The notes under the pieces are model-generated. The model had not been told where the DNA came from. It did no database searches and saw only the letters and a program-made list of their open reading frames with translations. From NCBI RefSeq assembly GCF_025961575.1, contig NZ_JAOQNX010000002.1:175539-239538 (forward strand): 64,000 bases of DNA, given 5' to 3'. Both the position numbers and the translations under genes were made by a program. This DNA is from Rhodoblastus acidophilus (GTDB lineage: Bacteria; Pseudomonadota; Alphaproteobacteria; Rhizobiales; Beijerinckiaceae). Of the stretch, positions 26,981 through 36,112 are shown in pieces; the stretch's first letter is position 1, and each line of letters starts with the position of its first letter.

Positions 26981-27525
26981 GCGCCGTTGAAGGCGCCGCC
27001 GCACTGGCCGTTGTCGCGCACCAGCAAAATCTCGCCGCCGCGCGCCATGCGCAAGCGGCAACCCGGCGCTTCCGGCGTGTCGGGATCGACGCCGTCGCCG
27101 AAATAAAGGCCGATGCCGTCGCGCATGTCCATGTCGCCCGAAAACGTCCCGGCGCCCGAGCCCTGCACGATGAGACGGCCGTCCTCCTGCCAGGTGATGC
27201 GGATCACCGAAGCGCCGCGCCGCCAGGAGCCGACGAACGAGCCGGTGTCGTTGATGCGCGGGACGATGTCGAGCGCATTGGCCGGAAGCCAGCCGGCGCC
27301 CTGCCCCCTCACCTTTTCGGCGCAGACCTGCGCCCCGGAACTCGCGCCGAGCGCCACAAGTTCGCCGCGGCCGACCGACAGCTTGCCGCCGGAGGCCGAC
27401 GCGCCCGAGGGCTTGCCGAACCGCAGCCAGGGCATGTCGGCGAAGGGGACGCCCGCGCAATCCGCGGCGAGGGCCGGCGCCATTGAAATAAAAGCGGCGC
27501 CAAAAGAAATGATCAGACGCCGCAT
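26944..27525 (-). CDS. Hypothetical secreted protein with SH3-like segment
   Basis: 193 residues from the ATG at 27525. A signal peptide covers about 1-20 (MRRLIISFGAAFISMAPALA). Residues 50-85 resemble a bacterial SH3 fold, with GQGAGWLPANALDIVPRI, and the remainder is a small beta-rich domain. It is preceded by pyrE (6 bp) on the same strand and overlaps the RHH gene at its 3' end. Function unknown. Confidence 0.75.
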   Translation of the reverse strand: MRRLIISFGAAFISMAPALAADCAGVPFADMPWLRFGKPSGASASGGKLSVGRGELVALGASSGAQVCAEKVRGQGAGWLPANALDIVPRINDTGSFVGSWRRGASVIRITWQEDGRLIVQGSGAGTFSGDMDMRDGIGLYFGDGVDPDTPEAPGCRLRMARGGEILLVRDNGQCGGAFNGAYTREKDKAAAR

Positions 27526-27530
27526 TGCGC

Positions 27531-28238
27531 TTACGCCTTCTTGCCAAATTCCGAGGCCCCGCCATGCGCGGCGGACCACTGGGCGGGAGCATGCAGGAAT
27601 TTTTCGACTTCGTCGAGGGTGGCCGAAGGGAGGTAATTCGTGCGCCGCGCCACCTTCAGCACATCCCACCAGGTGGTGAGCTGGTGCAGGCTGATCCCCT
27701 CTTTCGCCAGTTCGTCGCGGGCGGTGGGGAAAATGTCGTAGAAGAAGAACACGAAAGTGTGGGCGCAGGACTGGCCGGCCTCGCGGATCGCATTGCAGAA
27801 ATTCACTTTCGAGGCGCCGTCGGTGGCGAGGTCCTCGACCAGCAGCGTGCGGGCGCCGTCGCGCAGCTCGCCCTCGATGCGGGCGTTGCGGCCAAACCCC
27901 TTCGGTTTTTTCCGCACATATTGCATGGGCAGGCTGAGCCGGTCGGAAATCCAGGCGGCATAGGGAATGCCGGCCGTCTCGCCGCCGGCGATGATGTCGA
28001 GGCTTTCGTAGCCGATCTCGCGCTGGATCGTGGTCACGGCGAAATCGAGCAGGCGCGCGCGCAGCCGGGGAAAGGCGATCAGCTTGCGCATGTCGGTGTA
28101 GACGGGGCTGGCCCAGCCCGAGGTGAAGATGTACGGCTTTTCCGCGTTGAACAGAACGGCGCCGACCTCCAGCAGCATTTTGGCGGTTTCTTCGGCGATA
28201 AGCTGTTTTTCAAGCGCGGCGGGCGACAGATCGGACAT
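27531..28238 (-). CDS. pyrE: Orotate phosphoribosyltransferase
   Basis: 235 residues. It transfers phosphoribose from PRPP to orotate to form OMP in pyrimidine synthesis. The PRPP-binding motif is [16 protein letters not shown], and [20 protein letters not shown] and [12 protein letters not shown] match the family. The C terminus extends past the usual 210 residues, as in alphaproteobacterial forms. It is 6 bp upstream of the secreted-protein gene. Confidence 0.95.
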   Translation of the reverse strand: MSDLSPAALEKQLIAEETAKMLLEVGAVLFNAEKPYIFTSGWASPVYTDMRKLIAFPRLRARLLDFAVTTIQREIGYESLDIIAGGETAGIPYAAWISDRLSLPMQYVRKKPKGFGRNARIEGELRDGARTLLVEDLATDGASKVNFCNAIREAGQSCAHTFVFFFYDIFPTARDELAKEGISLHQLTTWWDVLKVARRTNYLPSATLDEVEKFLHAPAQWSAAHGGASEFGKKA

Positions 28239-28288
28239 GGAATACCCCTTTTTCCGATCCTTAAATCGCCCTCCGCCCCGGCGTCAAA

Positions 28289-28933
28289 TCAGGCCGCCAT
28301 TTTCTTGGGTTTCTTGCCGAGCCGCTTGCGCACCGAGGCCCAGAGCGCGCGCATTTCCTCCGCCGCCGCGCCGCCGGCGTTGACCTCGCCGACGCCGAGA
28401 CCCCGGCGCGCCGCCTCCTGGTAATCGACGCGCGCGGACACCAGCGGGCGCATCAGCACGCCCAGGGCTTGCAGCGTCGCCATTCCCTCCTCGATTCGCG
28501 CGTTCTGGCGCGAGGTCGGGCATTGGTTGAGGACAAAGGCGTAATCGCGCCCGCGCTCCTTGATCTTTTTCAGGGTCTTTTCGCCAGCGACGAGATCGAA
28601 GGCGTTGGGACGCGCCGGCACCAGGCAGAGCTGCGCCGCCCGGATCGCGGCGTCGACCGCCGCGCCGTCGCCGCCGGGGGAATCGATGATCGCCAGCGTG
28701 ATCCCGCGCGCGGCGAGCGCCTCCAAAATCTTTTCCAGTTTCGACGGCGGCGCCGCGACCACCGGAATGTCGTCGCGCTCGCGCGTGCGGCCCCAGCCGC
28801 TCAGGGATCGCAAGGGATCGAGATCGATCAGAAACACACGCTCGCCGGCCGCGGTGGCCGCGACGGCGAGACAGGCCGCCAGCGTGCTCTTGCCGGCGCC
28901 CCCCTTCTGCGTGACAAAGGCGATGCGCCGCAT
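28289..28933 (-). CDS. Orphan ParA-like ATPase, second of a tandem pair
   Basis: 214 residues. The deviant Walker A KGGAGKSTLAACLA sits at 10-23. The Walker B region is LAIIDSPGGD, and LVPARPNAFDLVAG and FVLNQCPTSRQN are typical of the short ParA/MinD ATPases that position cellular cargo. There is no ParB or helix-turn-helix. Its paralogue lies 209 bp upstream with the same length and about half of its residues identical by eye. Three GANTC sites lie just upstream. Cargo unknown. Confidence 0.85.
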   Translation of the reverse strand: MRRIAFVTQKGGAGKSTLAACLAVAATAAGERVFLIDLDPLRSLSGWGRTRERDDIPVVAAPPSKLEKILEALAARGITLAIIDSPGGDGAAVDAAIRAAQLCLVPARPNAFDLVAGEKTLKKIKERGRDYAFVLNQCPTSRQNARIEEGMATLQALGVLMRPLVSARVDYQEAARRGLGVGEVNAGGAAAEEMRALWASVRKRLGKKPKKMAA

Positions 28934-28961
28934 CCGCTCCCCCCCTCCCGATAGCGACGTC

Positions 28962-28992
28962 GAATCGTCGCGCCCCCATTTGAATCAGACTC
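28962..28992 (-). promoter_or_regulatory. GANTC cluster upstream of the second ParA-like gene
   Basis: GANTC motifs at 28962-28966, 28982-28986 and 28988-28992, 29-60 bp upstream of the start at 28933. They would be CcrM methylation sites, possibly read by GcrA. Seen directly; the function is inferred. Confidence 0.45.
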
Positions 28993-29142
28993 TGCTGTTC
29001 AAGACCAGAGACCGGGGCGAAAGAGAGCAGAAATAATAGCGCTTTGCTTGGCGGCGGCGGCGCTATACTTGACGTTTTGTAATATCGCGCATCCCCACGG
29101 GAAGAATTGCTTCCGGGTTGAAAATGCGCGAGAAATTCGCGC

Positions 29143-29787
29143 TCACGCAGCGTGCGAGGCCTCGAGAGCGAAGCCGTCGAGCCGGTCGCGCGTCGCGCGC
29201 CAGAGTTCGCGCATTTCGGCCGCGGCGGCCCCGGAAGCGGCGAATTCGGTGACCCCCAGGCCCCGGCGCGCGGCTTCCTGGTAATCGGCGCGGGCGGCGA
29301 CCAGCGGCGTCAACAGCACGCCCATTTCGGCAAGCGCGTTGATTCCCTGCTGGATGCGCGGCGCCTGACGCTGCGGCGGGCACTGGTTGAGGACGAAAGA
29401 ATAATCGCGATGCTTCAGCTTCTGCAGCGTGCCCTGGCTGGCGGCGACATCGAAAATATTGGGGCGCGCCGGCACCAGGCACAGCTGCGCTTCCGCAATG
29501 GCTTCCTCCGCCATCGCGCTGTCGCCGGCCGGGGTGTCGATGATCGCCAGGGTGACGCCGAGCGCCTCCAGCTGGCCGATGATATCGCCGAGTTCGCCGG
29601 GCGAAGCCGCCATCACCATGATGTCGCCGCCGGTGCGGCGGTTGCCCCAGCCGGTCAGCGAGCCCATGGGATCGAGGTCGATCAAAGCGACGCTCTCTCC
29701 CGCTTCACGCGCCGCAACTCCGAGACAAATGGCGAGGGTGCTTTTTCCCGCGCCGCCCTTCTGCGTTACCATGGCGATCTTTCTCAT
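29143..29787 (-). CDS. Orphan ParA-like ATPase, first of a tandem pair
   Basis: 214 residues. Walker A KGGAGKSTLAICLG, Walker B LAIIDTPAGD, then LVPARPNIFDVAAS and FVLNQCPPQRQ. It has the same architecture and length as the next gene, so the pair arose by duplication. ParA-like ATPases of this size use ATP-driven binding to the nucleoid to space or segregate cargo. Neither gene has a ParB-like neighbour. It starts 159 bp from the divergent rarA gene. Confidence 0.87.
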   Translation of the reverse strand: MRKIAMVTQKGGAGKSTLAICLGVAAREAGESVALIDLDPMGSLTGWGNRRTGGDIMVMAASPGELGDIIGQLEALGVTLAIIDTPAGDSAMAEEAIAEAQLCLVPARPNIFDVAASQGTLQKLKHRDYSFVLNQCPPQRQAPRIQQGINALAEMGVLLTPLVAARADYQEAARRGLGVTEFAASGAAAAEMRELWRATRDRLDGFALEASHAA

Positions 29788-29859
29788 CGAATTCTCCAGG
29801 TATGAACGTGTTGGCCAGTGGACGATGGTCCGAAACCGAAGCTACCAGACAAAAAGCAG

Positions 29860-29888
29860 TTGACACGCACTTTCAAGAGTTATTCACA
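29860..29888 (+). promoter_or_regulatory. Possible rarA promoter with a near-DnaA box
   Basis: TTGACA at 29860-29865 is a consensus -35 element; the -10 at the right distance (TTCACA, 29883-29888) is weak. TTATTCACA (29880-29888) differs from the DnaA-box consensus TTATCCACA by one base. It is tentative. Confidence 0.3.
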
Positions 29889-29946
29889 GAAACCCCTGCG
29901 CATTACGCAAGTAAAGCGACGCTGGTAAACTTACGGATTGGGACAC

Positions 29947-31254
29947 ATGAGTGATCTATTCGACGGGGCTGGATTGGAGCAGGACGCGCCGCGCCCGCTC
30001 GCGGAACGGCTGCGTCCCAGGCGTTTGAGCGAAGTCGCGGGTCAGGAGCATTTGCTGGGCGCGAGCGGCGCGCTGACCCGGCTGATCGAATCGGGGTCGC
30101 TGGGAAGCCTGGTTTTCTGGGGGCCTCCGGGAACCGGCAAGACGACTGTGGCGCGATTACTTGCGCATGAGACGAAACTTCATTTCGTTCAGGCCTCGGC
30201 GATCTTTTCCGGGGTCGCCGACCTGAAGAAGATTTTCGAGGAGGCGCGGGCGCGGCGCCGAATCGGCCAGGGGACCTTGCTGTTCGTCGACGAAATCCAC
30301 CGGTTCAATCGCGCGCAGCAGGATTCGTTTCTGCCGGTGATGGAAGAGGGCGTGGTCACCCTGATCGGGGCGACCACCGAAAATCCCTCATTCGAGCTCA
30401 ACGCCGCGCTGCTGTCGCGCGCCCGGGTCATGACCTTTCGCAGCCTCGACGATGCGGCGATTGAAAAACTGCTGGCCCGCGCCGAAACGATCGAGGGCAA
30501 GCCGCTGCCGGTGGACGCGCCCGCGCGCGAAACGCTGGTGCGCATGGCCGATGGCGACGGCCGCGCCGCCCTCACCCTGTCGGAAGAAATCTGGCGCGCC
30601 GCCCGGCCCGGCGAGGTTTTCGACCCCGCGCAGCTTGCCGAGGTGGTGCAGCGGCGTGCGCCCATCTACGACAAGGGCCAGGAGGGCCATTACAATCTGA
30701 TTTCCGCCCTGCACAAATGCGTGCGCGGCTCCGATCCCGATGCGGCGCTCTACTATCTCGCCCGCATGTTCGACGCCGGCGAGGACCCGCTGTTTCTGGC
30801 GCGCCGCGTGGTGCGCATGGCGGTGGAGGATATCGGCCTCGCCGATCCCCAGGCTTTGGTGATCGCCAATGCGGCGAAAGAGGCTTACGATTTTCTCGGG
30901 TCGCCGGAGGGGGAGCTCGCCATCGCCCAGGCCGTCATCTATTGCGCCACCGCGCCCAAGAGCAACGCCGCCTATGTCGCCTACAAGGGGGCGATGCGGC
31001 TGGCCAAGGCCCATGGCTCGCTGATGCCGCCCAAGGTGATCTTGAACGGGTCGACCAAATTGTTGCGCTCCGAAGGCTATGGGACCGATTATGCCTATGA
31101 CCATGACGAGCCCGACGCCTTTTCCGGGCAGAATTACTGGCCGGAGGCTTTGGGACGGCAAAGGCTTTATGAGCCGGTGGAGCGGGGGTTCGAGCGCGAG
31201 ATCGGCAAGAGGCTGGATTATTGGGAGAAGTTGCGGCGGGAGCGCAAAGGTTAG
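29947..31254 (+). CDS. rarA: Replication-associated recombination ATPase RarA (MgsA)
   Basis: 435 residues from the ATG at 29947 (MSDLFDGAGLEQDAPRPLAE). AAA+ motifs: Walker A WGPPGTGKTTVARLLA, Walker B LFVDEIHRFNRAQQDSF, sensor 1 LIGATTENPSFELNAAL. The C-terminal clamp-like domain and tetramerisation segment include GHYNLISALHKCVRGSDPDA. It acts at stalled replication forks. It is a single gene followed by crcB after 59 bp. Confidence 0.97.
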   Translation: MSDLFDGAGLEQDAPRPLAERLRPRRLSEVAGQEHLLGASGALTRLIESGSLGSLVFWGPPGTGKTTVARLLAHETKLHFVQASAIFSGVADLKKIFEEARARRRIGQGTLLFVDEIHRFNRAQQDSFLPVMEEGVVTLIGATTENPSFELNAALLSRARVMTFRSLDDAAIEKLLARAETIEGKPLPVDAPARETLVRMADGDGRAALTLSEEIWRAARPGEVFDPAQLAEVVQRRAPIYDKGQEGHYNLISALHKCVRGSDPDAALYYLARMFDAGEDPLFLARRVVRMAVEDIGLADPQALVIANAAKEAYDFLGSPEGELAIAQAVIYCATAPKSNAAYVAYKGAMRLAKAHGSLMPPKVILNGSTKLLRSEGYGTDYAYDHDEPDAFSGQNYWPEALGRQRLYEPVERGFEREIGKRLDYWEKLRRERKG

Positions 31255-31313
31255 CCGCCGCAATGCTTCAGGCAAAGGCGTGACGCCGCGCCGGTTCCGC
31301 GGTAAGGAGGGCG

Positions 31314-31694
31314 ATGGCCTATCTCATCGTGTTCATTGGCGCCGGTCTCGGCGGCTGCCTCCGTCACTTCATCAACCTCCTCGCGGCGCGCACGCTGGGG
31401 ACGGGGTTTCCTTGGGGCACGTTCCTCATCAACATTTCGGGCTCGCTGACCATGGGCCTGATCGCCGGCTTCCTGACGTTTCGCGCGGGCGAGGCCTGGA
31501 CGCAGCACGTCCGGCTGTTTCTGCTCACCGGTATTTTAGGCGGCTACACCACCTTTTCCGCCTTTTCGCTCGACGCCGCCCTGCTCTATGAGCGCGGCGA
31601 GCTTTTGGGCGCGTTTTTGTATGTCGGCGGCTCCGTGGCGCTGGCGCTGGTCGGCGTGTTTTCCGGGCTTGCCTTGGTGAGGGCTTTGTCATGA
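31314..31694 (+). CDS. crcB: Fluoride ion channel CrcB/Fluc
   Basis: 126 residues with four membrane helices. The family signatures are GAGLGGCLRHFINLL, PWGTFLINISGSLTMGL and GILGGYTTFSAFSLDAALL. It is a dimeric fluoride exporter of the inner membrane. A TAAGGAGGGCG ribosome site precedes the ATG. No fluoride riboswitch could be recognised in the 59 bp upstream. The stop overlaps the pseudouridine synthase start (ATGA). Confidence 0.95.
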   Translation: MAYLIVFIGAGLGGCLRHFINLLAARTLGTGFPWGTFLINISGSLTMGLIAGFLTFRAGEAWTQHVRLFLLTGILGGYTTFSAFSLDAALLYERGELLGAFLYVGGSVALALVGVFSGLALVRALS

Positions 31695-32905
31695 TCAACC
31701 CGCGCAAACAAAAACCAGCCGCGCCGGCGGCCCGCAAGCCCAAGCCCAAGCCCATGGATAAGCCCTTGGACAAGCCGGCGGTCGCCAAAAAAGTTTTGCC
31801 GAAACCCGCGTCCGAAAAAGAGCCGGTCAAGGTGGCGACCGGCGTGCAAAACCTCGCCGTGACCGAGGACGAGGACGGCATGCGCCTCGACCGCTGGTTC
31901 AAGCGGCGGTTTCCGACGCTGGCTTTGTCGCATCTGGCGAAAATCTGTCGAAAAGGCGAGGTGCGGCTCGACGGCAAGCGGGTCGAGACTGCGTCGCGCA
32001 TCGCCGCCGGGCAGAGCGTGCGCGTGCCGCCGCTTTCGGTCGACGCGCCAAAGGCGCCGGCGGTGAAGAAGCCGGCGCAATCGGAAGCCGACGCGCGCGC
32101 CATCAAGGACATGGTGCTGCTGGAAGACCGCGACCTCATGGTGCTGAACAAGCCGTTCGGTTTGGCGGTCCAGGGCGGGTCCGGCACCAAGATTCATCTG
32201 GACGGGATGCTGGCCTCGCTGGCCAATGAGCGCGGCGAGCGTCCGGTGCTGGTGCATCGCCTCGACCGCGACACGTCGGGCGTGCTGCTGATCGCCAAGA
32301 CGCGCAAAATGGCCGCCGATCTCGGCGAAATCTTTCGGTCCCGCTCGGCGAAGAAGATTTATTGGGCGCTGGTCGAGGGCGTGCCGAAACCATCGCAGGG
32401 CCGCATTTCCCTTTATCTCGCCAAGGGCGAGGCCATGGGGGACAATCGCGCGCCTCGCGGCCGACACGGCATGGAGGAGCGCCGCGACATTGAAAAAATG
32501 CGCGTGGCCAAGCATGGCGACGAGGACGCCCAGCACTCGCTGACCTATTACGCCATTGTCGACAAGCTCAGCCCCCGCTGCGCCTGGCTGTCGATGAAGC
32601 CGATGACCGGGCGCACCCACCAATTGCGCGCCCATGCCGAGGCGATCGACTGCCCGATCGTCGGCGATCCCAAATATGGCCATGGCGATGAGGACCGCCG
32701 CCGCAGGTCCGATCCCAACCGCAACATTCCCGACGGCGTCGACAAAAAGCTGCACCTGCTGGCGCGGCGGCTGATCCTGCCGCATCCGCGTGGCGGCGTG
32801 GTCGACGTCACCGCGCCGCTGCCGGCGCATATGAAGCGGTCCTGGGAGCTGTTCGGCTTCGACGCGTCGCAATACGACCCGATCCTCGACGCGCCCGAGG
32901 ACTAG
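31691..32905 (+). CDS. RluC/RluD-family 23S rRNA pseudouridine synthase
   Basis: 404 residues. A basic, proline-rich N-terminal tail (1-55) is followed by an S4 RNA-binding domain (MRLDRWFKRRF ... SHLAKICRKGEVRLDG). The catalytic domain has the key Asp in VHRLDRDTSGVLLIAKT and MTGRTHQLRAHAEAI. It isomerises uridines in 23S rRNA, as RluC or RluD, though the exact site is unknown. It overlaps crcB by four bases. Confidence 0.93.
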   Translation: MINPRKQKPAAPAARKPKPKPMDKPLDKPAVAKKVLPKPASEKEPVKVATGVQNLAVTEDEDGMRLDRWFKRRFPTLALSHLAKICRKGEVRLDGKRVETASRIAAGQSVRVPPLSVDAPKAPAVKKPAQSEADARAIKDMVLLEDRDLMVLNKPFGLAVQGGSGTKIHLDGMLASLANERGERPVLVHRLDRDTSGVLLIAKTRKMAADLGEIFRSRSAKKIYWALVEGVPKPSQGRISLYLAKGEAMGDNRAPRGRHGMEERRDIEKMRVAKHGDEDAQHSLTYYAIVDKLSPRCAWLSMKPMTGRTHQLRAHAEAIDCPIVGDPKYGHGDEDRRRRSDPNRNIPDGVDKKLHLLARRLILPHPRGGVVDVTAPLPAHMKRSWELFGFDASQYDPILDAPED

Positions 32906-32946
32906 ACGTCACACGCTTGGAGTCGTCTGCAAGGCGGCTGGCGGCT

Positions 32947-33447
32947 CTATGCGGACTTGGACAACAAGGACTGACCGGCCGCCGCTGGACAGATGGCGGA
33001 ATTTCCGACAGCGAAATCGACCTGTTCTTGCGCGCCGCATGAGCCGCCTGCCGATCCATCCCGACACGTCGAACAATCAACAAGCTGAGCTACGATCTTG
33101 ATCAGCGCGCCGGCGTCAACGGGCTTGACGATCCAGCCGGTCGCGCCGGCGGACTTGGCTTCGATGCGTTTATCCTTGCTGACTTCCGCAGTCAGCAGCA
33201 GGATGGGCGTGAACCGCGTGTTCTGTAAAGTTCGCGCGTGGCGTGTCAAATCTATGCCGCTCATGCCTCCCATGTTCAGATCGGCAAGTATGAGATTGGG
33301 TTTTTCGCCGTTTCGCAATTTTGTCAGAGCCTGTTCTCCACTCGTCGCTTCAATGACGGCGTGCCCGGCATGTCTGAGAATGACGCCGATCGCCTGAAGA
33401 ATGGCGCGCGAATCATCGACAAGGAGGATCGTTGCTGACATTTTCAA
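32947..33447 (-). CDS. Single-domain response regulator with C-terminal tail
   Basis: 166 residues. The receiver domain (5-120) has the acidic pair VDDS, the phosphorylated Asp in LILADLNMGGMSG, Thr in LLLTAE and Lys in WIVKPVD. The 45-residue C-terminal tail has a Cys pair (CSTCRDG) and no output domain. It is like CheY or DivK-type regulators. No histidine kinase is close by. The 3' end is 42 bp from the pseudouridine synthase gene on the other strand. Confidence 0.88.
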   Translation of the reverse strand: MKMSATILLVDDSRAILQAIGVILRHAGHAVIEATSGEQALTKLRNGEKPNLILADLNMGGMSGIDLTRHARTLQNTRFTPILLLTAEVSKDKRIEAKSAGATGWIVKPVDAGALIKIVAQLVDCSTCRDGSAGGSCGAQEQVDFAVGNSAICPAAAGQSLLSKSA

Positions 33448-33680
33448 TGCCTTTAAAAGTGTCTGGATTTAGATGGCAAGTTGAATCCACAACACCATGG
33501 TTCAGGTCGATTGAACAAACAGTCTTTGCGTTCATTGCTATTGGCTGATTACGGCTGAAGCGTTTGTGATATTAAGCTGTATTAGCTATGAAAACATTCC
33601 ATTTGTTCAATTGGCTGTGACGCCAGCGTCGCATCCGTCCGCTGCGCGCCGTTATCGGGCCGGGCGCCAGATTTTCGCAA

Positions 33681-34118
33681 CTATCTGCGGATCAGCAGCG
33701 CGCCGGCGATCACCAGCGCGACGCCGAGCAGTCTTGCAGCATCCAGGGGGCGTTGGGTGAGGCCGAGCCAGCCGAAATGATCGAGCAGCGCCGAGGCGAT
33801 CATCTGGCCGGCGATCAGCAGAGCGATGAAGGCGGCGGCGCCCAGGCGCGGCGCGAGGAAGATGGCGAGGCCGACATAGGCGGCGCCGAGCAGGCCGCCC
33901 GTCCAGGCCCACCAGGGCGCGCGCTCCATCGCGGACGGGAGGGGGGCGCGCAAAAACGCCGCGGCGAGCAGGATCGCGGCGAGGCCGACAATGAAATTCG
34001 CGACATTGGCCCAGACGGCGGAGTTCAGTCCGCCGCGCAAGGCCGCGTTGATGGGCGCCTGAAGCGCCGTGCATACGCCCGCCAAGGCCGCGAGCAGCGA
34101 CAGGCCCAAACTGTTCAT
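33681..34118 (-). CDS. DUF606/DMT-family small membrane transporter
   Basis: 145 residues with five hydrophobic helices, the size of the YdcZ/DUF606 group: LQAPINAALRGGLNSAVWAN and FGWLGLTQRPLDAARLLGVA. Members are thought to be half-size drug/metabolite transporters that act as dimers. Substrate unknown. It is 20 bp downstream of the four-helix-bundle gene. Confidence 0.85.
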   Translation of the reverse strand: MNSLGLSLLAALAGVCTALQAPINAALRGGLNSAVWANVANFIVGLAAILLAAAFLRAPLPSAMERAPWWAWTGGLLGAAYVGLAIFLAPRLGAAAFIALLIAGQMIASALLDHFGWLGLTQRPLDAARLLGVALVIAGALLIRR

Positions 34119-34137
34119 GCGCGGCCCCGCCGCCGGC

Positions 34138-34584
34138 TCAACCGTGGAGCGACGACGGCCTGGCGCGCTCGCGCATCGCTTCGATCCGCTGTTTCAGCGC
34201 GTCGCGCTGGGCGACGAGAACGGGATATTCGGGGTTTTGGGGGGACGAGGCTTGGATGGCGTCGTCATAGTGCACCAGGACGTGTTCTTCGCCGTCGACC
34301 AGATTGGGCAGGATTTTGTCGTCGAGCTGGGTGATCAGCGAAGTGAATTTCATCACCACGCGATCCAGCGTTCCCATCAGCGAGCCGCGATCGTCGACCG
34401 GCGCGCCGAGGCGCTGCAATTGTTCCGCGACCGCCGCGGCGTCCTGGGCGTGCAGGGCGATCAGCTCCTGGAACAGCGGCGTCAGGCCTTTGCCCTGGGC
34501 GTCCTTCAAGCCTTCTTCATAGCCGCTGCGCGCGTCGATCAGGCTGGTGTGCAGGGTTTTGAGCTTGCGAATGAGGTCGTTCAT
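34138..34584 (-). CDS. DUF2383/PA2169-type four-helix-bundle protein
   Basis: 148 residues from the ATG at 34584 (MNDLIRKLKTLHTSLIDARS). It is all helical, with the GYEEGLKDA and FQELIALHAQDAAAVAEQL helices typical of DUF2383. The earlier start lacks a ribosome site, while GGAGGACGACATG precedes this one. These ferritin-like bundles have no established function and are often linked to stress. It is transcribed with the transporter gene. Confidence 0.85.
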   Translation of the reverse strand: MNDLIRKLKTLHTSLIDARSGYEEGLKDAQGKGLTPLFQELIALHAQDAAAVAEQLQRLGAPVDDRGSLMGTLDRVVMKFTSLITQLDDKILPNLVDGEEHVLVHYDDAIQASSPQNPEYPVLVAQRDALKQRIEAMRERARPSSLHG

Positions 34585-34627
34585 GTCGTCCTCCCAAAGG
34601 AAAACGCAGGATGGCATGTAGCGCGGC

Positions 34628-36049
34628 TCATGTCAGCGCCTTCGCCTGCGCACAGGCCTGCGCAAAAAACGCAGCCACGTCGTCCATGCCGGTGCGGTGG
34701 TTGAAGATGGCGCAGCGGATGGTCGTGCGCCCGTCGAGGCGGGTCAGCGACGGGGCTGCGACGCCCGCGGTTTGCAGGCGTTCGACCAGCGCGCCATTGG
34801 CCTCGTCGGGCGCGTGTTTCAGGCGGAAGCAGACGATGTTGAGCGGGACGGGCGCGGCGCGCTCGAACAGGTCCGACGCGTCGATCAGGCCGGCGAGCTT
34901 TTGCGCGGCGGCGCAGTTGCGCTCCATGCTTTCGCCCAGGGTTTTCAGGCCGTAAGCGCGAAGCATCATCCAGACTTTTAGGGCGCGAAAGCCGCGCGAC
35001 AGGTCGGGGCCGAGGTCGCAGGGCCAGGTTTCGCCCTTGGCCAAGCCGGTTTTTGTGCGCGACAGATAGGCGGCGGGCGCGGCGAAGGCGGCGCGCTGGG
35101 CCGCCATGTCGCGGACCAGAATAAAGCCCGCGTCATAGGGGACATGCGCCCATTTGTGGAAATCGAAGGCGATGGAATCGGCGCGATGGATACCGGCGAG
35201 CCTGGGCTTGAGTTTTTGCGAAAAGACGGTGAGCGCGCCAAAGGCGCCGTCGACGTGCAGCCAGAGTTTTTCTTGCGCCGCGAGGTCGGCGAGTTCGTTC
35301 AGCGGGTCGAAAGCGCCGAAATTGACCGTGCCCGCGGAGGCCACCAGCAAAAACGGTTGTGCGCCGGCGGCGCGGTCGGCATTGATGGCTTCGCGTAGCG
35401 CGTCGAGGCGGATGCGGCCGTCCGCGTCCGTGGGGATTTTGCGCAACGCGTCCGTGCCGAGGCCGGCGAGGTCCATGGCCTGCTCGACGCAGGCGTGGGC
35501 CTCCTGCGAGGCATAGGCGCGCAGCGGGGCGCGTATCCCTTCGGTGCGAACCTGCGCGCCCACAGCCGCGCGGCGGGCGATCACCACGCCGTGGAAATTG
35601 GCCTGCGAGGCGCCGGTGACGAACAGGCCGGACGCGGTTTCGGGAAGGCCGAACTTTTGCGCCATGGCCGCGGCGATCTTTTGTTCCAGCGCCACGCCGA
35701 TATGGTTACGGCCGCCGCAATTGAGGTTGAGGCCGGCCGACACCATTTCGGCGACCATGCCGACCGGGGTTCCCGCGCCATGCGCCCAGCCGAAAAAGGC
35801 GGGGTGGCGGTTGCCCACGCCGTAAGGTTTTATGTCGCGGGCGAAGTCAGAAAGGACCTGTTGGAGGCCGACGCCTTCTTCGGGCGCGGCGTCGTCGAGA
35901 CGCGCCAGAACGTCTGGCGGGATCTCACGCCAGACCGGGTGTTTTCGGATCGCCATGAGATCGTCGAGGGCGGCGTCGAGCGCCTGATGGCTCAGGCGGC
36001 GGAAGTCCTCCCAGTTTTCGGGGTCGAGATTTTTGTTGGCGTCGGTCAT
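34628..36049 (-). CDS. PLP-dependent amino acid decarboxylase
   Basis: 473 residues, the length of group II decarboxylases. The PLP lysine is in FDFHKWAHVPYDAGFI, and NRHPAFFGWAHGAGTPVGM and LFVTGASQANFHGVVIAR match the family that includes aromatic-L-amino acid, tyrosine and glutamate decarboxylases. The substrate cannot be told from sequence. It produces an amine and CO2 from an amino acid. It is divergent from the nifS-like gene, with only 63 bp between start codons. Confidence 0.9.
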   Translation of the reverse strand: MTDANKNLDPENWEDFRRLSHQALDAALDDLMAIRKHPVWREIPPDVLARLDDAAPEEGVGLQQVLSDFARDIKPYGVGNRHPAFFGWAHGAGTPVGMVAEMVSAGLNLNCGGRNHIGVALEQKIAAAMAQKFGLPETASGLFVTGASQANFHGVVIARRAAVGAQVRTEGIRAPLRAYASQEAHACVEQAMDLAGLGTDALRKIPTDADGRIRLDALREAINADRAAGAQPFLLVASAGTVNFGAFDPLNELADLAAQEKLWLHVDGAFGALTVFSQKLKPRLAGIHRADSIAFDFHKWAHVPYDAGFILVRDMAAQRAAFAAPAAYLSRTKTGLAKGETWPCDLGPDLSRGFRALKVWMMLRAYGLKTLGESMERNCAAAQKLAGLIDASDLFERAAPVPLNIVCFRLKHAPDEANGALVERLQTAGVAAPSLTRLDGRTTIRCAIFNHRTGMDDVAAFFAQACAQAKALT

Positions 36050-36112
36050 TTGTGCGAATCCGCTTGGCGCTGGCGGCCCAAATGACTATGCGGGGCTTGC
36101 CCGGAGTGTTCT

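Noticed and set aside
31255..31313. A fluoride riboswitch upstream of crcB
   Set aside because: The short region has no recognisable crcB motif; only a ribosome site could be identified.
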